DNA of 64,000 bases from the NCBI RefSeq assembly GCF_029714405.1, contig NZ_CP121650.1, positions 930,001-994,000 of the forward strand, given 5' to 3'. This stretch comes from Bradyrhizobium sp. CB82 (GTDB lineage Bacteria > Pseudomonadota > Alphaproteobacteria > Rhizobiales > Xanthobacteraceae). The position numbers and the translations under genes were made by a program. Position 1 is the stretch's first letter. Every line of letters begins with the position of its first letter. Under the pieces are notes generated by a model. The model ran no database searches and had not been told where the DNA came from. It saw nothing but the letters and a program-made list of their open reading frames with translations. Positions 55,156 through 64,000 of the stretch are shown one piece after another.

Positions 55156-56757
55156 GCTTTCCTAAGAAACGGCGATGCTGGGAGGTGGGTCTATGGGCTG
55201 GAGTACAAAGCCGAAGGCCTTGGCTCGCCGATGCAGATTGGCAATCACCCGCGCACGGTATCGGGTCTCGTAGGAGGACGCGCCCGGATCTACATAGTGC
55301 ATCCCGTGTTGCACCGCGTTATAGAACAGCACTGCGATCTTGCGCGCCGTGGCGGTCACTGCCTTGGCCTTGCCGATGCGAGCTGAGAGTCGTCTGTAGA
55401 AAGCGCCTAGCGCTGTATCGGTTCGTCCCACGGTTGCCGCAGCAAGCCGCAGAAGGGCCGCGGCTCGGTTCCCCGAGCGGCGTGTGCGCGCCGAGAGCAC
55501 TTTGCCGCCGGAGATCTTGTTACTCGGCGCCAAGCAGAGCCAAGACGTAAAGTGTTTTGCGCTCGGCCAAGCGCAGAGGTCGTCGCCGCACTCAGCGATA
55601 AGCTTAAGTGCGAGGTAGGGGCCGAGACCGTCGATCTGGGTAACGTCCTTGCCGAGTAGCGCGAACAGCGCTGCGCGGACATCAAAGAGCATCGCATTTT
55701 GTTGATGGGATCTATTCTGACGTGCTGCTGGCAATTGACCTCCTTCGCGACGACGAAGGCCGCTGAGCTCTTTCAACACGGCCTCGATCCGAGCGTCGCA
55801 GGCAAATGCCTTCTGTTGGTACGTGTCGTAGAGGGCGAGTGCCTGTTCGAGGGCGAACAGGTGCTCAACGCGGTAGTTACCGGCGAGCGCTTTCTCGATC
55901 GTCTCGACAGTGGCGTGGCAACGCCGATCCCGCATGCGCGCGAGCACTGTCGGATTGCGCTCGCCGGCAAGGATCGCGCGGATGATCCGCAGCCCGGTCA
56001 CGCCAGTAATATCGGTGACGACGTGATGGAGCTGCACGTTCATTTCAGTCAACGCCTTCTGCATGTGTTGGATGTGAGATGCCCCATACTCCAGCAGACG
56101 TTCACGCTGACGGAGGTAGGCACGCAATTCGGCGATTTGACCTCTGGGCCGAAAGCTTGCACGCAGCAGACCGAAGGTGTGAAGCCGCTGCAGCCACTGC
56201 GCATCACTGACGTCGGTCTTGCGACCGGGCACGTGCTTGGCATCGCGCGCATTGACAAGGAACACTGCAAAGCCACGAGCGTCGAGGAGCTCAAAGATCG
56301 GGATCCAATAGACACTGGTCGACTCCATGACGACCGTGTCGACGCCGCACTCTGCAAACCAGTCGACCAGCCGATGCAGATCGGTTGTGAAGGTACGGAA
56401 GCTGCGTACCGGCTCAGGCGCGCGATCTGCATTCACGGCGGCCATGTGCATCGTGGCCCCGACGTCGATCGCGGCCGCATTTGGATGAACCACCGACATC
56501 GTGTCGCGGCCCTTGCTCTTCGATTTGTGTCGACCCATTGCCAATCCTCCCTGAGAACGGAAGGGCTGGGCCGCGCTGATGATCAATTTCCTAAACGGGA
56601 TCGCCTGACGGCGTCACCACTCTCACGTGCGCAACAGCCCATGGACCATGTTTTTTTGCGGGATAATTTGCCACCAAAAAGCTGTCGGCCGCTCCCTTCC
56701 GTCACGAGCATAGACCTCAGCCGTTTCTACGCCCACAGGCGGACGCTGTCCGAGATG
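55156..56757 (-). mobile_element. IS110-family insertion sequence
   Basis: Lies exactly between the SFKKT and AAGERDRP codons of the IS630 transposase. It contains one transposase gene and a non-coding leader of about 200 bp (56540-56757). In IS110 elements such non-coding ends can encode the bridge RNA; I cannot fold it here. Ends are approximate. Confidence 0.8.
55162..56538 (-). CDS. IS110-family transposase (DEDD)
   Basis: 458 residues from the ATG at 56538 after GGGAGGATT. The N-terminal RuvC-like DEDD domain shows AAIDVGATMHMAAVN (Asp), VVMESTSVYWIP (Glu) and KTDVSDAQWL (the D-x-x-D pair). The C-terminal transposase_20 domain has IDGLGPYLALKLIAEC and LCLAPSNKISGGKV, with the conserved Ser region near GNRAAALLRLAA. 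It appears intact. Recombination by IS110 enzymes is guided by a bridge RNA from the element ends. Confidence 0.95.
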   Translation of the reverse strand: MGRHKSKSKGRDTMSVVHPNAAAIDVGATMHMAAVNADRAPEPVRSFRTFTTDLHRLVDWFAECGVDTVVMESTSVYWIPIFELLDARGFAVFLVNARDAKHVPGRKTDVSDAQWLQRLHTFGLLRASFRPRGQIAELRAYLRQRERLLEYGASHIQHMQKALTEMNVQLHHVVTDITGVTGLRIIRAILAGERNPTVLARMRDRRCHATVETIEKALAGNYRVEHLFALEQALALYDTYQQKAFACDARIEAVLKELSGLRRREGGQLPAARQNRSHQQNAMLFDVRAALFALLGKDVTQIDGLGPYLALKLIAECGDDLCAWPSAKHFTSWLCLAPSNKISGGKVLSARTRRSGNRAAALLRLAAATVGRTDTALGAFYRRLSARIGKAKAVTATARKIAVLFYNAVQHGMHYVDPGASSYETRYRARVIANLHRRAKAFGFVLQPIDPPPSIAVS

Positions 56758-57128
56758 GTTTTTTTGAAGCTGAGCTTCTCGGCATGTACGAAGTCCCAGA
56801 CCGAGTGGTAGTCGACCTTCAGACCGCGACCGGCAAGCTCGGTAACGAGACCACGTATGGTGAAATCGCCGTCCTTGATCCGCTGCGACAGCCAGACGGC
56901 GTGGTCTCCCGAAACAGCCTTCGGCTTGTGACCGCCCATCTGGCCGGGTTCAACGCTGCCGGTCTGCTCGACCCGCTGCATCCAGCCGATAGCCGTGCTG
57001 ATCGCTACTCCAAACTGTTTGGCCGCCTGATTGCGGGACATCCCGCCCTCGATCGCAGCCACGACACGCTTGCGAAGATCCAGAGAATACGGCTTGCCCA
57101 TCCATGCTGGCCTCCGTCCAGCCAGCAT
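56758..57128 (-). pseudogene. IS630 transposase, N-terminal part
   Basis: MGKPYSLDLRKRVVAAIEGG, MSRNQAAKQFGVAISTAIGW and DFTIRGLVTELAGRGLKVDY form the paired helix-turn-helix DNA-binding half. The frame leaves the IS630 after LSFKKT and runs into IS110 sequence. Confidence 0.9.
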
Positions 57129-57174
57129 GATGAATCAGAAACAAGCTGATTTGGGAATCCCAAATCGATTCAAC

Positions 57175-57918
57175 TTAACCCCATCCCGCTTTAGACTTCT
57201 CCAAACGAAGAAAAACGTTGAGACGAAGCTGCGATCCTTTGAGCTCTGTTCTACTAGTGACGATTGCGGTCGTGAGATCACTTGGGAGAGGACACCTTGC
57301 GCCCGCCGCCGGGGTGTAGGAGATCCTCGGGAAGTTGGCGAACGGTGATGTCAGCCCGAGGCGCAGATCGTCCTTCAGTGGGAGCGCGCCGGTGTCCGCT
57401 TGCGTCGCGCAATCAACTACGAGCCGGATTTGTCCGACACTGTCATCGCGTGTGGTACTAAGATAACTCTTCAAGGTCGTGGAAATATCACCGAGAGCGG
57501 TGCTGCGAAGGCCTTTTTCATCAATCACCGTCACCGGCCCGACGCGCACGGTCTTCCCCTCGGGAAGATTCAACTCACCTGTCCAAATTACGAGGCTCTG
57601 AAATTTATGTAACTTGCTCGCGAGGTGGAACACGTTCTTTGTCCGCAGCGAATCGGCGCGAGGGTCGGTTGGGGAGATCACGACAACGCCGGGCTCGGCA
57701 CCCAGCAATAGCCGTAGCGTTTCGGTGAATGATGAGGCGTCGAGTGACGTAAAGGAGGCTAGGGCGTCGTCTAGAATCCTCGTGTCCTCCATGGCGACAA
57801 CTCGAGTTTTGGTCTCGTGAGCCGAACTGGCGGAAGGCTGTGCCGCAGCCGGGATCGCTGCTACGAGAAGCCCAATGCCTATAAGCGCGGCGCGCATACT
57901 CGTTCCCACTAGAGCCAT
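57175..57918 (-). CDS. Secreted hypothetical protein of the protease operon
   Basis: 247 residues from the ATG at 57918 (GCAGGA nine bases before). The signal peptide ALIGIGLLVAAIPAAAQ has AxA before cleavage. Its mature region (TRVVAMEDTRILDDALASFT, EPGVVVISPTDPRADSLRTK, HKFQSLVIWTGELNLPEGKT) looks like an alpha/beta exported domain. The stop TAA coincides with the IS630 target TA, so the last few codons (KAGWG) may be altered. It starts 21 bp after the 275-residue gene. Function unknown. Confidence 0.68.
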   Translation of the reverse strand: MALVGTSMRAALIGIGLLVAAIPAAAQPSASSAHETKTRVVAMEDTRILDDALASFTSLDASSFTETLRLLLGAEPGVVVISPTDPRADSLRTKNVFHLASKLHKFQSLVIWTGELNLPEGKTVRVGPVTVIDEKGLRSTALGDISTTLKSYLSTTRDDSVGQIRLVVDCATQADTGALPLKDDLRLGLTSPFANFPRISYTPAAGARCPLPSDLTTAIVTSRTELKGSQLRLNVFLRLEKSKAGWG

Positions 57919-57939
57919 TATCGTAATCCTGCCATCGAT

Positions 57940-58767
57940 TCATGGGTTCGCATTCTGGCCTATTTTTTTGAGCGCTTTCCCCCAGCTTTTCGTCACCTGT
58001 TTGGCAAACTGATGCGCGACCGTGCCAAACGCTTTGGCCGACTTGAGATCGTCCACAGCGATTTCGTCTCCAAAGTCGGCTGAGTATCGCTCGGCCTCGC
58101 TACCCCAGGGATGCCGCACCTCCCACCTTAAGACAAATTTGTCCTGCTGCTGCCCGACCAGAGTCGCGTTCAACTTGTATTCTGACAGGCGCTGAATCAA
58201 CTTCATCCTCTGTGTGCTTTCCTTGGCTTGCCGTTCGCAGGAGAGAGCGTCGGTCCACAACAAACGGAATTGCCGCAGCTTAGCTTCGCTCTTCCACAGG
58301 TTCGATAGCTCGTCTGCGATCATCGCCGGACCAAGCTCGACGATGTATAGCTTTGCTTCGTCCGGCGGCACGATCGTCAGACAATCGGCGAGCACATGGC
58401 CATTCTCGCCGAATTCGGGATGGAGCTTGATGAAACTGTGAACGAGCTTCACCGAGTACTCCTCAGTAAACGGTTGGTCGGGCGCGCTCGGTACGGTTGC
58501 ATAGTCTTTGTTTATTGTAACCGCGCTTAATCCGTTGCCATCTTGATTGATCACAATAAGGGCGGGGGACGCGGTTATAATATCTCCCGCTTGCTGGATC
58601 TGAACGATCGCCAAGTATAGCCGGCTGTACCCACCGGCGAGCTGCCCCATTTGAGGGGTTACGACGGGATCCCGAATGAGGTCGTTGATCTTTTTTATCT
58701 TCTCGTCCCGACCTCGCCTGTTATCGAAAGCTGCTCGCGACTGGCTCAGAACGGAACTCCAAGTCAT
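57940..58767 (-). CDS. Hypothetical protein of the protease operon
   Basis: 275 residues. The ATG at 58767 overlaps the stop of the trypsin-like gene (ATGA). No signal peptide. It has an N-terminal helical part (SQSRAAFDNRRGRDEKIKKI), a central alpha/beta region (PALIVINQDGNGLSAVTINK, GPAMIADELSNLWKSEAKLR) and a C-terminal segment RWEVRHPWGSEAERYSADFG. Coupled translation argues for a shared role with the proteases. No family recognised. Confidence 0.68.
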   Translation of the reverse strand: MTWSSVLSQSRAAFDNRRGRDEKIKKINDLIRDPVVTPQMGQLAGGYSRLYLAIVQIQQAGDIITASPALIVINQDGNGLSAVTINKDYATVPSAPDQPFTEEYSVKLVHSFIKLHPEFGENGHVLADCLTIVPPDEAKLYIVELGPAMIADELSNLWKSEAKLRQFRLLWTDALSCERQAKESTQRMKLIQRLSEYKLNATLVGQQQDKFVLRWEVRHPWGSEAERYSADFGDEIAVDDLKSAKAFGTVAHQFAKQVTKSWGKALKKIGQNANP

Positions 58768-59605
58768 CGATCCTCAGATGCCCGATTACGAGCACATCGC
58801 GCGCATCGTACAGTGAGTTGCTCTGTGAGCGGCCCAACGAAGAACTTGTAAATCAAATTGACGCTGGCGGCATTGTTGGAGGTCGTAACGTAAAGAGCAA
58901 GCACGTCCGGCGATGGCTCGGGGGCAATATTGCCGACCTCGTTTTTGACGAGCCACTCCCGAAAACTACCGGTTGTTCTCGCGATGAACCGATTTTGACC
59001 CGACACGCCCTCAGTAACGATGCCAATGAGGTTGCCGGCAGCGTCGAACATTGGTGACCCACTGAAACCCACATCTGCGGCACCGGACAGCTCGAGCGCT
59101 CCGATCGTCGATGTTGGAGACACTTCGATTGCCGAAGGTGTTGTGTTGATGAGCAATATTCGCATCGTCTTATCGAGGGAAAATGTTGTGGTCGCACTCG
59201 CAACGGGCATGGGTTTGCCTAAACCGAGTTGATCCACGAATTGCATAAGAACGAGCTCGTCCTTCTCGTCCTTGCCCGTAGCTTCTCAATAACCTTGAGG
59301 TCCCGCGGATACTCGTCCCGAGCGCCCAGGCTTCCCTCGATCGCATCGGCGGACAGTCTGCCTATGATGTGGCTGACCGTCAGCACATAACCAGCTTGCC
59401 CGAGCAGAACGCCATAGCCCAAAATGTTGGGATTGGCCTTCTCTCTAAGGTAGACTAGGAAAGGGCCGCGCACGACGACGAAATCGTCTTTCGTCAGCCA
59501 TCGTGCAAAGCAGGGGTTTGACAACGACATGCCAATCGTAGCCACCAGTAGGGCCATCCGGGTCCAGTTCAACGTTGTCGTCAACCCGACTGCCAAATTC
59601 ATCAT
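58764..59605 (-). pseudogene. Trypsin-like serine protease (one frameshift)
   Basis: The first frame (59605 to about 59260) has a membrane/signal segment (ALLVATIGMSLSNPCFA) and GYVLTVSHIIG, the His of the S1 triad. After a one-base shift the second frame gives DEKDELVLMQFVDQ (probable Asp) and GAADVGFSGSPMFDAAGNLI with the nucleophile in GFSGSP. So the whole triad is present in one gene of about 280 residues if the frame is restored near 59260. Its start overlaps the S8 protease stop and its end overlaps the next gene, both ATGA. The kept coupling suggests a recent mutation, a sequencing error or frameshifting. Confidence 0.78.
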
Positions 59606-61505
59606 TCTGCCTCCGACGTTGGCGCGAGCTTAAGGCCGGAGATCGCGACCGCAAACGGCTGTTTTGCTTGGTGTCCCTCCGGCGCACGAATTTCGATGGT
59701 CCACTGTCTCGTGTCGTTCGCGTCCGAGCCTATGTCCACCGGCTCTACGTTGTCGACAGTGTTGACAGCTGTTCGGGTGGCCGGCGCATCCGGCTCCTTC
59801 GGATCGAGCGACCAAGGGAAGTATCGCTTATGATCTTGGTCAGTAACGATCAGGTCGAGATCATTGACGAGCGATGGGGTGCGGTCGTCAAGTCCGCCCG
59901 CGTTAGGCTTCGCTGGTGGGTCGATCCATGCCAGCGTGATACGAATTGGGACACCACCGGAGGTTGCGCGAAGCGCGACTGGCTTTCCTGCACCGACTGA
60001 ATCGAGGACCAGCGTCCCGCTATCGCCGGCTACTAGGCGCCCGGCCGCGAGCGCGTCGATCGCACCCCATCCGATTTTGTAAGTTGGTCCCGGTTCCGGC
60101 GACACGGCAGTGTGAACTAGAACCGCCTTCATCTCATCGGCGGAAAGAACTCTACCGCGCCGTTTTAGGCCGAGTTCCATCATCAAGGCTGCGATTCCGG
60201 CGGCGGCCGGACTGGCCATCGAGGTGCCACTTCTGCGCTCGTAGAAATGCCGATTGTAGCTCCCACCGGGCAGGCGTTGGACCGAGGGAGAGTACAGTTG
60301 CGCGCCATTAGCGACCAAATCCGGCTTAACCCTCCCGTCGTCTGGTTTCCCGAAGCTGCTGAACATCGTTACTCGTACGATGTCGGGCGACACTTTATCG
60401 ACGCCGAGCGGCGCGTCTTCCATCGCACCGATGGTGATCACGTTTTTGGCGACCCCGTAGCCCTCCAAGGTGTCGTAGCCGGCGTGCTGATAGTTCGAGG
60501 GCCGACGCACCGTCGATGGCTCATAGTCTTGACTTGCCAGACGATAGCTACCGTTCCAGCCGGGAATGATGTTGGGATTATTCGCTCTGCTCCGCTGGTT
60601 CCCGGCGGCAACGAAGATCGTCAGATCACGATGGCTAAAGACGAGGTCGTCGATCGAATTCGAAAGAGAGGTGTATTTGCCAAATAGGTAATCTTCGGTT
60701 TCGCTGATAGTCGGATTTCCGTTCCAGCACCAGCTCCCGAGATCCTGGGAATATGACCAGCCTCTCAGCTGCCCATACGAATGATTTGCGATGTGAACTC
60801 CAGGGGTTTCGTGCAGAGCCGCTTGCATCTTGTTGATAGAATCGTTCCAGTTGTAGGAGATCACCGTCACTCCGGGTGCCATGCCCTCAGCGGTTTTCTC
60901 GATGCCTTGGGCTCCGATTGTCCCTGCCACGTGGGTTGCGTGATAGTCCTGCAGTCCGGGGTCGCGCACCTGTACGCGATTGCCGAACTCGACATGCGTC
61001 CCGAGGACCGGGCCTTCGTCCCAAACGCCGACCTCGATACCCCCGCCCGTCACATTGTACAATTTGCGGAGGTCGGGGACGTTGTGCGTGAGTTGTGCGT
61101 CTAGATTGAAAGGTACGGTGGGGGCTTGGGGAAGCGGAGTGCGGCCGACCGGTGAGACCTCCTCAATGAACAAGACGCGCGGATCATCGGCGAGTCGACG
61201 GATCAGTTCTGCATCTAGGTGTTTGCTCTCCAAGAAAATGACCTTGCCGTAATAAACCCCTGAACGGGCGACGTTCGGTCCGATTTCCGCAAGCAGCCTA
61301 GCCGCTTCGTATTCGTTCTGCGTCGTTACCAGGATTCGTCGATCGGGCAGCTCGGGCGCGGCGACCGCGGCGTTTTTGGCGAGGATAGCGATCCGCCGGC
61401 GCTCTCTTTTGGTGGGCTGTTGAGTAGGGCTTGCAGGGCCGCCGACATCTTCGACGCTGTTTGCTGCTGCGCCACTATATTCCCTGAGACTGACACAAGC
61501 CCAAA
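59602..61505 (-). CDS. Subtilisin-like (S8) serine protease, N-terminus cut by IS66
   Basis: The triad is present: IEVGVWDEGPV (Asp), HATHVAGTIGAQG (His) and RRSGTSMASPAAAGIAALMM (Ser), with HIANHSYGQ and FVAAGNQRS (oxyanion Asn). The C-terminal 130 residues form a beta-sandwich (VPIRITLAWIDPPAKPNAGG ... SLVNDLDLIV), as in kumamolisin/PA14-free bacterial subtilases. The first ATG is at 61233, but the frame is open to the IS66 border and reads well upstream (LPDRRILVTTQNEYEAARLL), so the natural N-terminus was removed by the IS. First gene of the protease operon; its promoter is presumably lost. Confidence 0.88.
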
Positions 61506-61527
61506 GTAAGCGCGAAGCTGAGGCCGT

Positions 61528-63153
61528 TCAGGCTTTGAAGTTCCAGGGCATGAGAGCATCGATCTGAGAGATCGGCCAGCCCCACGCGATCCGTTCGAGA
61601 GTTTGGGTGAGCCAGGCATGCGGATCGACGTCATTCATCTTCGCGGTCTGCAGCAGCGTGGCGATGGTCGCCCAGGTCCGGCCGCCGCCGTGGCTGCCCG
61701 CGAAGAGCGCATTTTTTCTCGTAATGGTTTGCGGCCTGATGGCCCGCTCGACGGTGTTCGAGTCGATCTCGATGCGGCCGTCGCTCAGGAAGCGCTCGAG
61801 AGCGATGCGCCTGGATGTGGCATAGCGGATTGCCTCGGCGAGCTTGGATTTACCGGACAGACGGGGCAGCTCCTTTTCCCACAGATCGAACAGCGCCGCG
61901 ACGATCGCGGCGGATCTTTCCTGGCGCGCGTTCATCCGCGCCTCTGGATCCTGGCCACGGATTTCGGCCTCGATCTCCCATAGCCGGGCCATGGTCGTGA
62001 CGGTCTGTGTCGCCAGGCGCGAGCTCTCGTTGATGTGCAGTTCGTAGAATCGCCTTCTGACATGGGCAAAGCACGCCGCCAGTGTCACGCCCTCGTTGGC
62101 GCCCGCCGACCTCGCGAGCCGATTATAGGCCGCATAGCCGTCAACCTGCAGGATGCCGGCAAAACCCGCCAGATGCCGCTCGACGCATTCGCCGCTGCGA
62201 CTGTCCTCAAAGCGATACGCGACCATCGGTGGACCGATGCCGCCAAATGGCCGATCGTCGCGCGCATAGGCCCACAGCCAGGCCTTTTGCGTCTTGCCGG
62301 ATCCGGGAGCGAGCGTCGGCAGGGTCGTCTCATCGGCGAAGACCCGTTCACCCTGCTTGATCTTCTCGAGCATGTAGTCGGCCAGTGGCTGCAATTCGAA
62401 GCCGACCTTGCCCATCCATTGCGCCATCAGCGAACGGTCGAGATCGACGCCGTCGCGCGCATAGATCGCTTCCTGCCGGTACAGCGGCAGCCCGTCGGCA
62501 TATTTGGCAACTGCGATCTGGGCGAGAAGCGCCTCGGTCGGAAGGCCGCTCTCGATCAGATGCGGCGGCGCTGGCGTCTGAACCACGCCATCGCGGGTGC
62601 GATAAGCGTATTTTGGGCGACGCGTCACAATCAGGCGGAACTTCGCCGGCGTCACATCGAGGCGCTTCGACACGTCCTCGCCGATCAGGACCTTCTCCAA
62701 CCCTTCGCAATCAGGAGGCACCTCGGGTTCGATGACGATCTCCACCCGCTCCAGATGCGCACCAAACTCCTTGCGCGGCCGCGGCGCGCGTTTCGGCTTG
62801 TCCGTGCCGCCTGCCTTGGCCAGTTCGGCTTCAATCGCCGCCACGCCGGTGGCGATCTCGTCAAATACGAATGCGATCTGCTCATCGCTCGGCGTGTCGC
62901 CACGCAAGCGTTCCGAGCGCGTGCCGTAAAGCGTGCGCTCCAACATCTTCACGATCGCCGTCAGCTCCACGATCCGTGTGTCGGCGGCCTGGTTGACCGC
63001 GGCAAGATCGGCGTTGGCCGCTGTCAGTGTTGCAATCTCGGACGCGATGCGGCTGTTCTCGGCCTCGATCGCCTGCCGCTCCGCCGCCAAGGCGAGGATC
63101 AGCGCATGGGCATCGGCAAGGGTCGTCGGAAGCTCTGCAACAGGCGTCGCCAT
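61528..63153 (-). CDS. tnpC: IS66 transposase TnpC
   Basis: 541 residues. It has an N-terminal leucine-zipper coiled coil (LALAAERQAIEAENSRIASE), a zinc-binding and DNA-binding region, and the DDE core (VFADETTLPTLAPG; LQVDGYAAYN; a Glu in the LWEIEAEIRGQ/ERAIRPQTITRKN region). A TnpC C-terminal tail follows (IDALMPWNFKA). Intact. Confidence 0.93.
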   Translation of the reverse strand: MATPVAELPTTLADAHALILALAAERQAIEAENSRIASEIATLTAANADLAAVNQAADTRIVELTAIVKMLERTLYGTRSERLRGDTPSDEQIAFVFDEIATGVAAIEAELAKAGGTDKPKRAPRPRKEFGAHLERVEIVIEPEVPPDCEGLEKVLIGEDVSKRLDVTPAKFRLIVTRRPKYAYRTRDGVVQTPAPPHLIESGLPTEALLAQIAVAKYADGLPLYRQEAIYARDGVDLDRSLMAQWMGKVGFELQPLADYMLEKIKQGERVFADETTLPTLAPGSGKTQKAWLWAYARDDRPFGGIGPPMVAYRFEDSRSGECVERHLAGFAGILQVDGYAAYNRLARSAGANEGVTLAACFAHVRRRFYELHINESSRLATQTVTTMARLWEIEAEIRGQDPEARMNARQERSAAIVAALFDLWEKELPRLSGKSKLAEAIRYATSRRIALERFLSDGRIEIDSNTVERAIRPQTITRKNALFAGSHGGGRTWATIATLLQTAKMNDVDPHAWLTQTLERIAWGWPISQIDALMPWNFKA

Positions 63154-63225
63154 CGCCGCCCATACAGCAGAATCGCCGCCGATCTTCCAAGCCTTTCAGC
63201 GCCCTGATTCAATTCGCCGCAGGTA

Positions 63226-63570
63226 TCAACCCACCGATTGCGGACGCTTCACAACCACCGGACGCACCTTCGTCCAGTCCAGCCCGTCAACCAGCGCCAG
63301 CAACTGCGCGTGATTGAGCTGGATCCGATGCGGGCCAATCCGTGGCCAACAAAACTTCGTTTTTTCGAGTCGCTTCGCGTAAAGGCAAATTCCGGATCCG
63401 TCCCACCAAACAATCTTGATTCTATCCGCTCTCCTGGCACGGAACACGTACAGCGAACCGTTATACGGATCGGAGCCGGCGTCGCGCACCAGGGCCGCAA
63501 GCCCGTCCGGGCCTTTTCTAAAATCGACCGGATGGCTGGCGACCAGCACCTTCACGCCAGCTGGAATCAT
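63226..63570 (-). CDS. tnpB: IS66 accessory protein TnpB
   Basis: 114 residues from the ATG at 63570 (MIPAGVKVLVASHPVDFRKG, FRARRADRIKIVWWDGSGIC, TKFCWPRI). This is the classical IS66 Orf2. Its start overlaps the tnpA stop by ATGA. It is required with TnpA and TnpC for IS66 transposition; it is unrelated to the IS605 TnpB nuclease. Confidence 0.95.
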   Translation of the reverse strand: MIPAGVKVLVASHPVDFRKGPDGLAALVRDAGSDPYNGSLYVFRARRADRIKIVWWDGSGICLYAKRLEKTKFCWPRIGPHRIQLNHAQLLALVDGLDWTKVRPVVVKRPQSVG

Positions 63571-63959
63571 GCCTGACGAACCGCCCGGATCACCTTGACC
63601 AAGTGAGCGGCATCCACATCGCCCCTGACGCGGATGACGGCATCGCCCAAACTGATCTCCACCAGCGAAGTCGTAACCGTGCCGACCTCGACGAAGCCGA
63701 GTTGCTCGGCTGGCTCGCACGTTCTCACCGCCCCACTGCGGATCGCTTTGCGCCGCCACCCAAACAATTGCGAAGAGGCCATGCCGGCCCGCCGCGCAAT
63801 GGCCGACACATTCGCTCCCGGCTGTAGCGCTTCCTCAACCAGCCGCGCCTTGGCCTCGGCCGACCAGCCCCGGCGACCCCGAAGCGGCCGAGCCTCTAGC
63901 GCTTCGATCACCTGACAACTTCTGTCATCAGGCATAGGCCTACTTATAGAAATTTCCAT
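63567..63959 (-). CDS. tnpA: IS66 accessory protein TnpA
   Basis: 130 residues with a helix-turn-helix (WSAEAKARLVEEALQPGANV, SAIARRAGMASSQLFGWRRK) typical of IS66 Orf1. Translationally coupled to tnpB. Confidence 0.93.
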   Translation of the reverse strand: MEISISRPMPDDRSCQVIEALEARPLRGRRGWSAEAKARLVEEALQPGANVSAIARRAGMASSQLFGWRRKAIRSGAVRTCEPAEQLGFVEVGTVTTSLVEISLGDAVIRVRGDVDAAHLVKVIRAVRQA

Positions 63960-64000
63960 TACCGAATCTCCGGACTCCCATGCCGAAGACTCTCAGATCT

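Larger units (their letters stand above)
54563..57177 (-). mobile_element. IS630-family element (second type) interrupted by IS110
   Basis: Both ends carry TTAAGTT-type inverted repeats with TA as target. The transposase lies on the minus strand in two parts (54562-55155 and about 56758-57128), separated by a complete IS110 element. The element differs in sequence from the IS630 at 35823. Confidence 0.78.
61506..64000 (-). mobile_element. IS66-family element (runs past the window end)
   Basis: The left end starts GTAAGCGCGAAG, typical of IS66 termini, and tnpA, tnpB and tnpC follow on the minus strand in the standard order. The right end is not reached within the window. Confidence 0.88.

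Noticed and set aside
63226..63570. IS605/IscB-type TnpB guide-RNA nuclease
   Set aside because: The gene is the unrelated IS66 Orf2, which shares only the name TnpB.
1..64000. CRISPR array
   Set aside because: No regularly spaced short repeats were found; the dispersed repeats are long, irregularly spaced and separated by genes.

Overview
The window looks like an accessory region of an alphaproteobacterial chromosome, most likely Bradyrhizobium or a close relative. The evidence is high GC, rhizobial-type insertion sequences (IS3, IS21, IS66, IS110, IS630), an Hsp20 gene and a HAMP chemoreceptor of the type common in that family. The species call is inference. Much of the window is mobile DNA or decaying genes, and roughly half the non-mobile genes are frameshifted, truncated or interrupted.

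Left flank (1-8914): a partial FtsX-type ABC permease and an acyltransferase-3 membrane protein (minus strand), a decayed molybdopterin dehydrogenase, a small heat-shock protein, a methyl-accepting chemotaxis protein, and debris of P4-type integrases. A 188-bp direct repeat (4011-4198 and 7163-7350) brackets the chemoreceptor.

Genomic island (about 8915-37396): a 17-bp sequence matching a tRNA-Ser 3' end, ending in GCCA, occurs at both ends, and a (now broken) tyrosine integrase lies just inside the left copy. The island holds: a helix-turn-helix protein translationally coupled to an unusual reverse transcriptase (frameshifted); an intact XerC/D-like recombinase; an IS3 element carrying a precisely delimitable group II intron; a CoiA-like gene interrupted by an IS21-family element with a 7-bp target duplication; and, inside that IS21, a serine-recombinase element sitting in istA. 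The right half of the island is a series of single genes: two winged-helix/PD-(D/E)XK-like nucleases, a HEPN-like protein, an ApeA-like HEPN protein, a DGQHR-like protein and decayed secreted proteins. Several of these are separated by copies of one dispersed, mostly non-coding repeat of up to about 270 bp, an arrangement resembling a cassette array. An IS630 closes the island.

Right of the island (37397-61505): the most unusual locus. A 3092-residue protein with a Tat-type signal is followed after 9 bp by a 1788-residue protein without an export signal, then by two small proteins, one of them secreted and Cys-rich. A convergent minus-strand operon encodes a subtilisin-like (S8) protease, a trypsin-like protease (one frameshift), a 275-residue protein and a secreted 247-residue protein. 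The first three are joined by ATGA overlaps. A helical-repeat-like remnant lies beyond a nested IS630/IS110 insertion. I recognise no family for the giant proteins. A cell-surface or secreted assembly paired with two serine proteases is a hypothesis only. The window ends inside an IS66 element that has cut off the N-terminus of the S8 protease.
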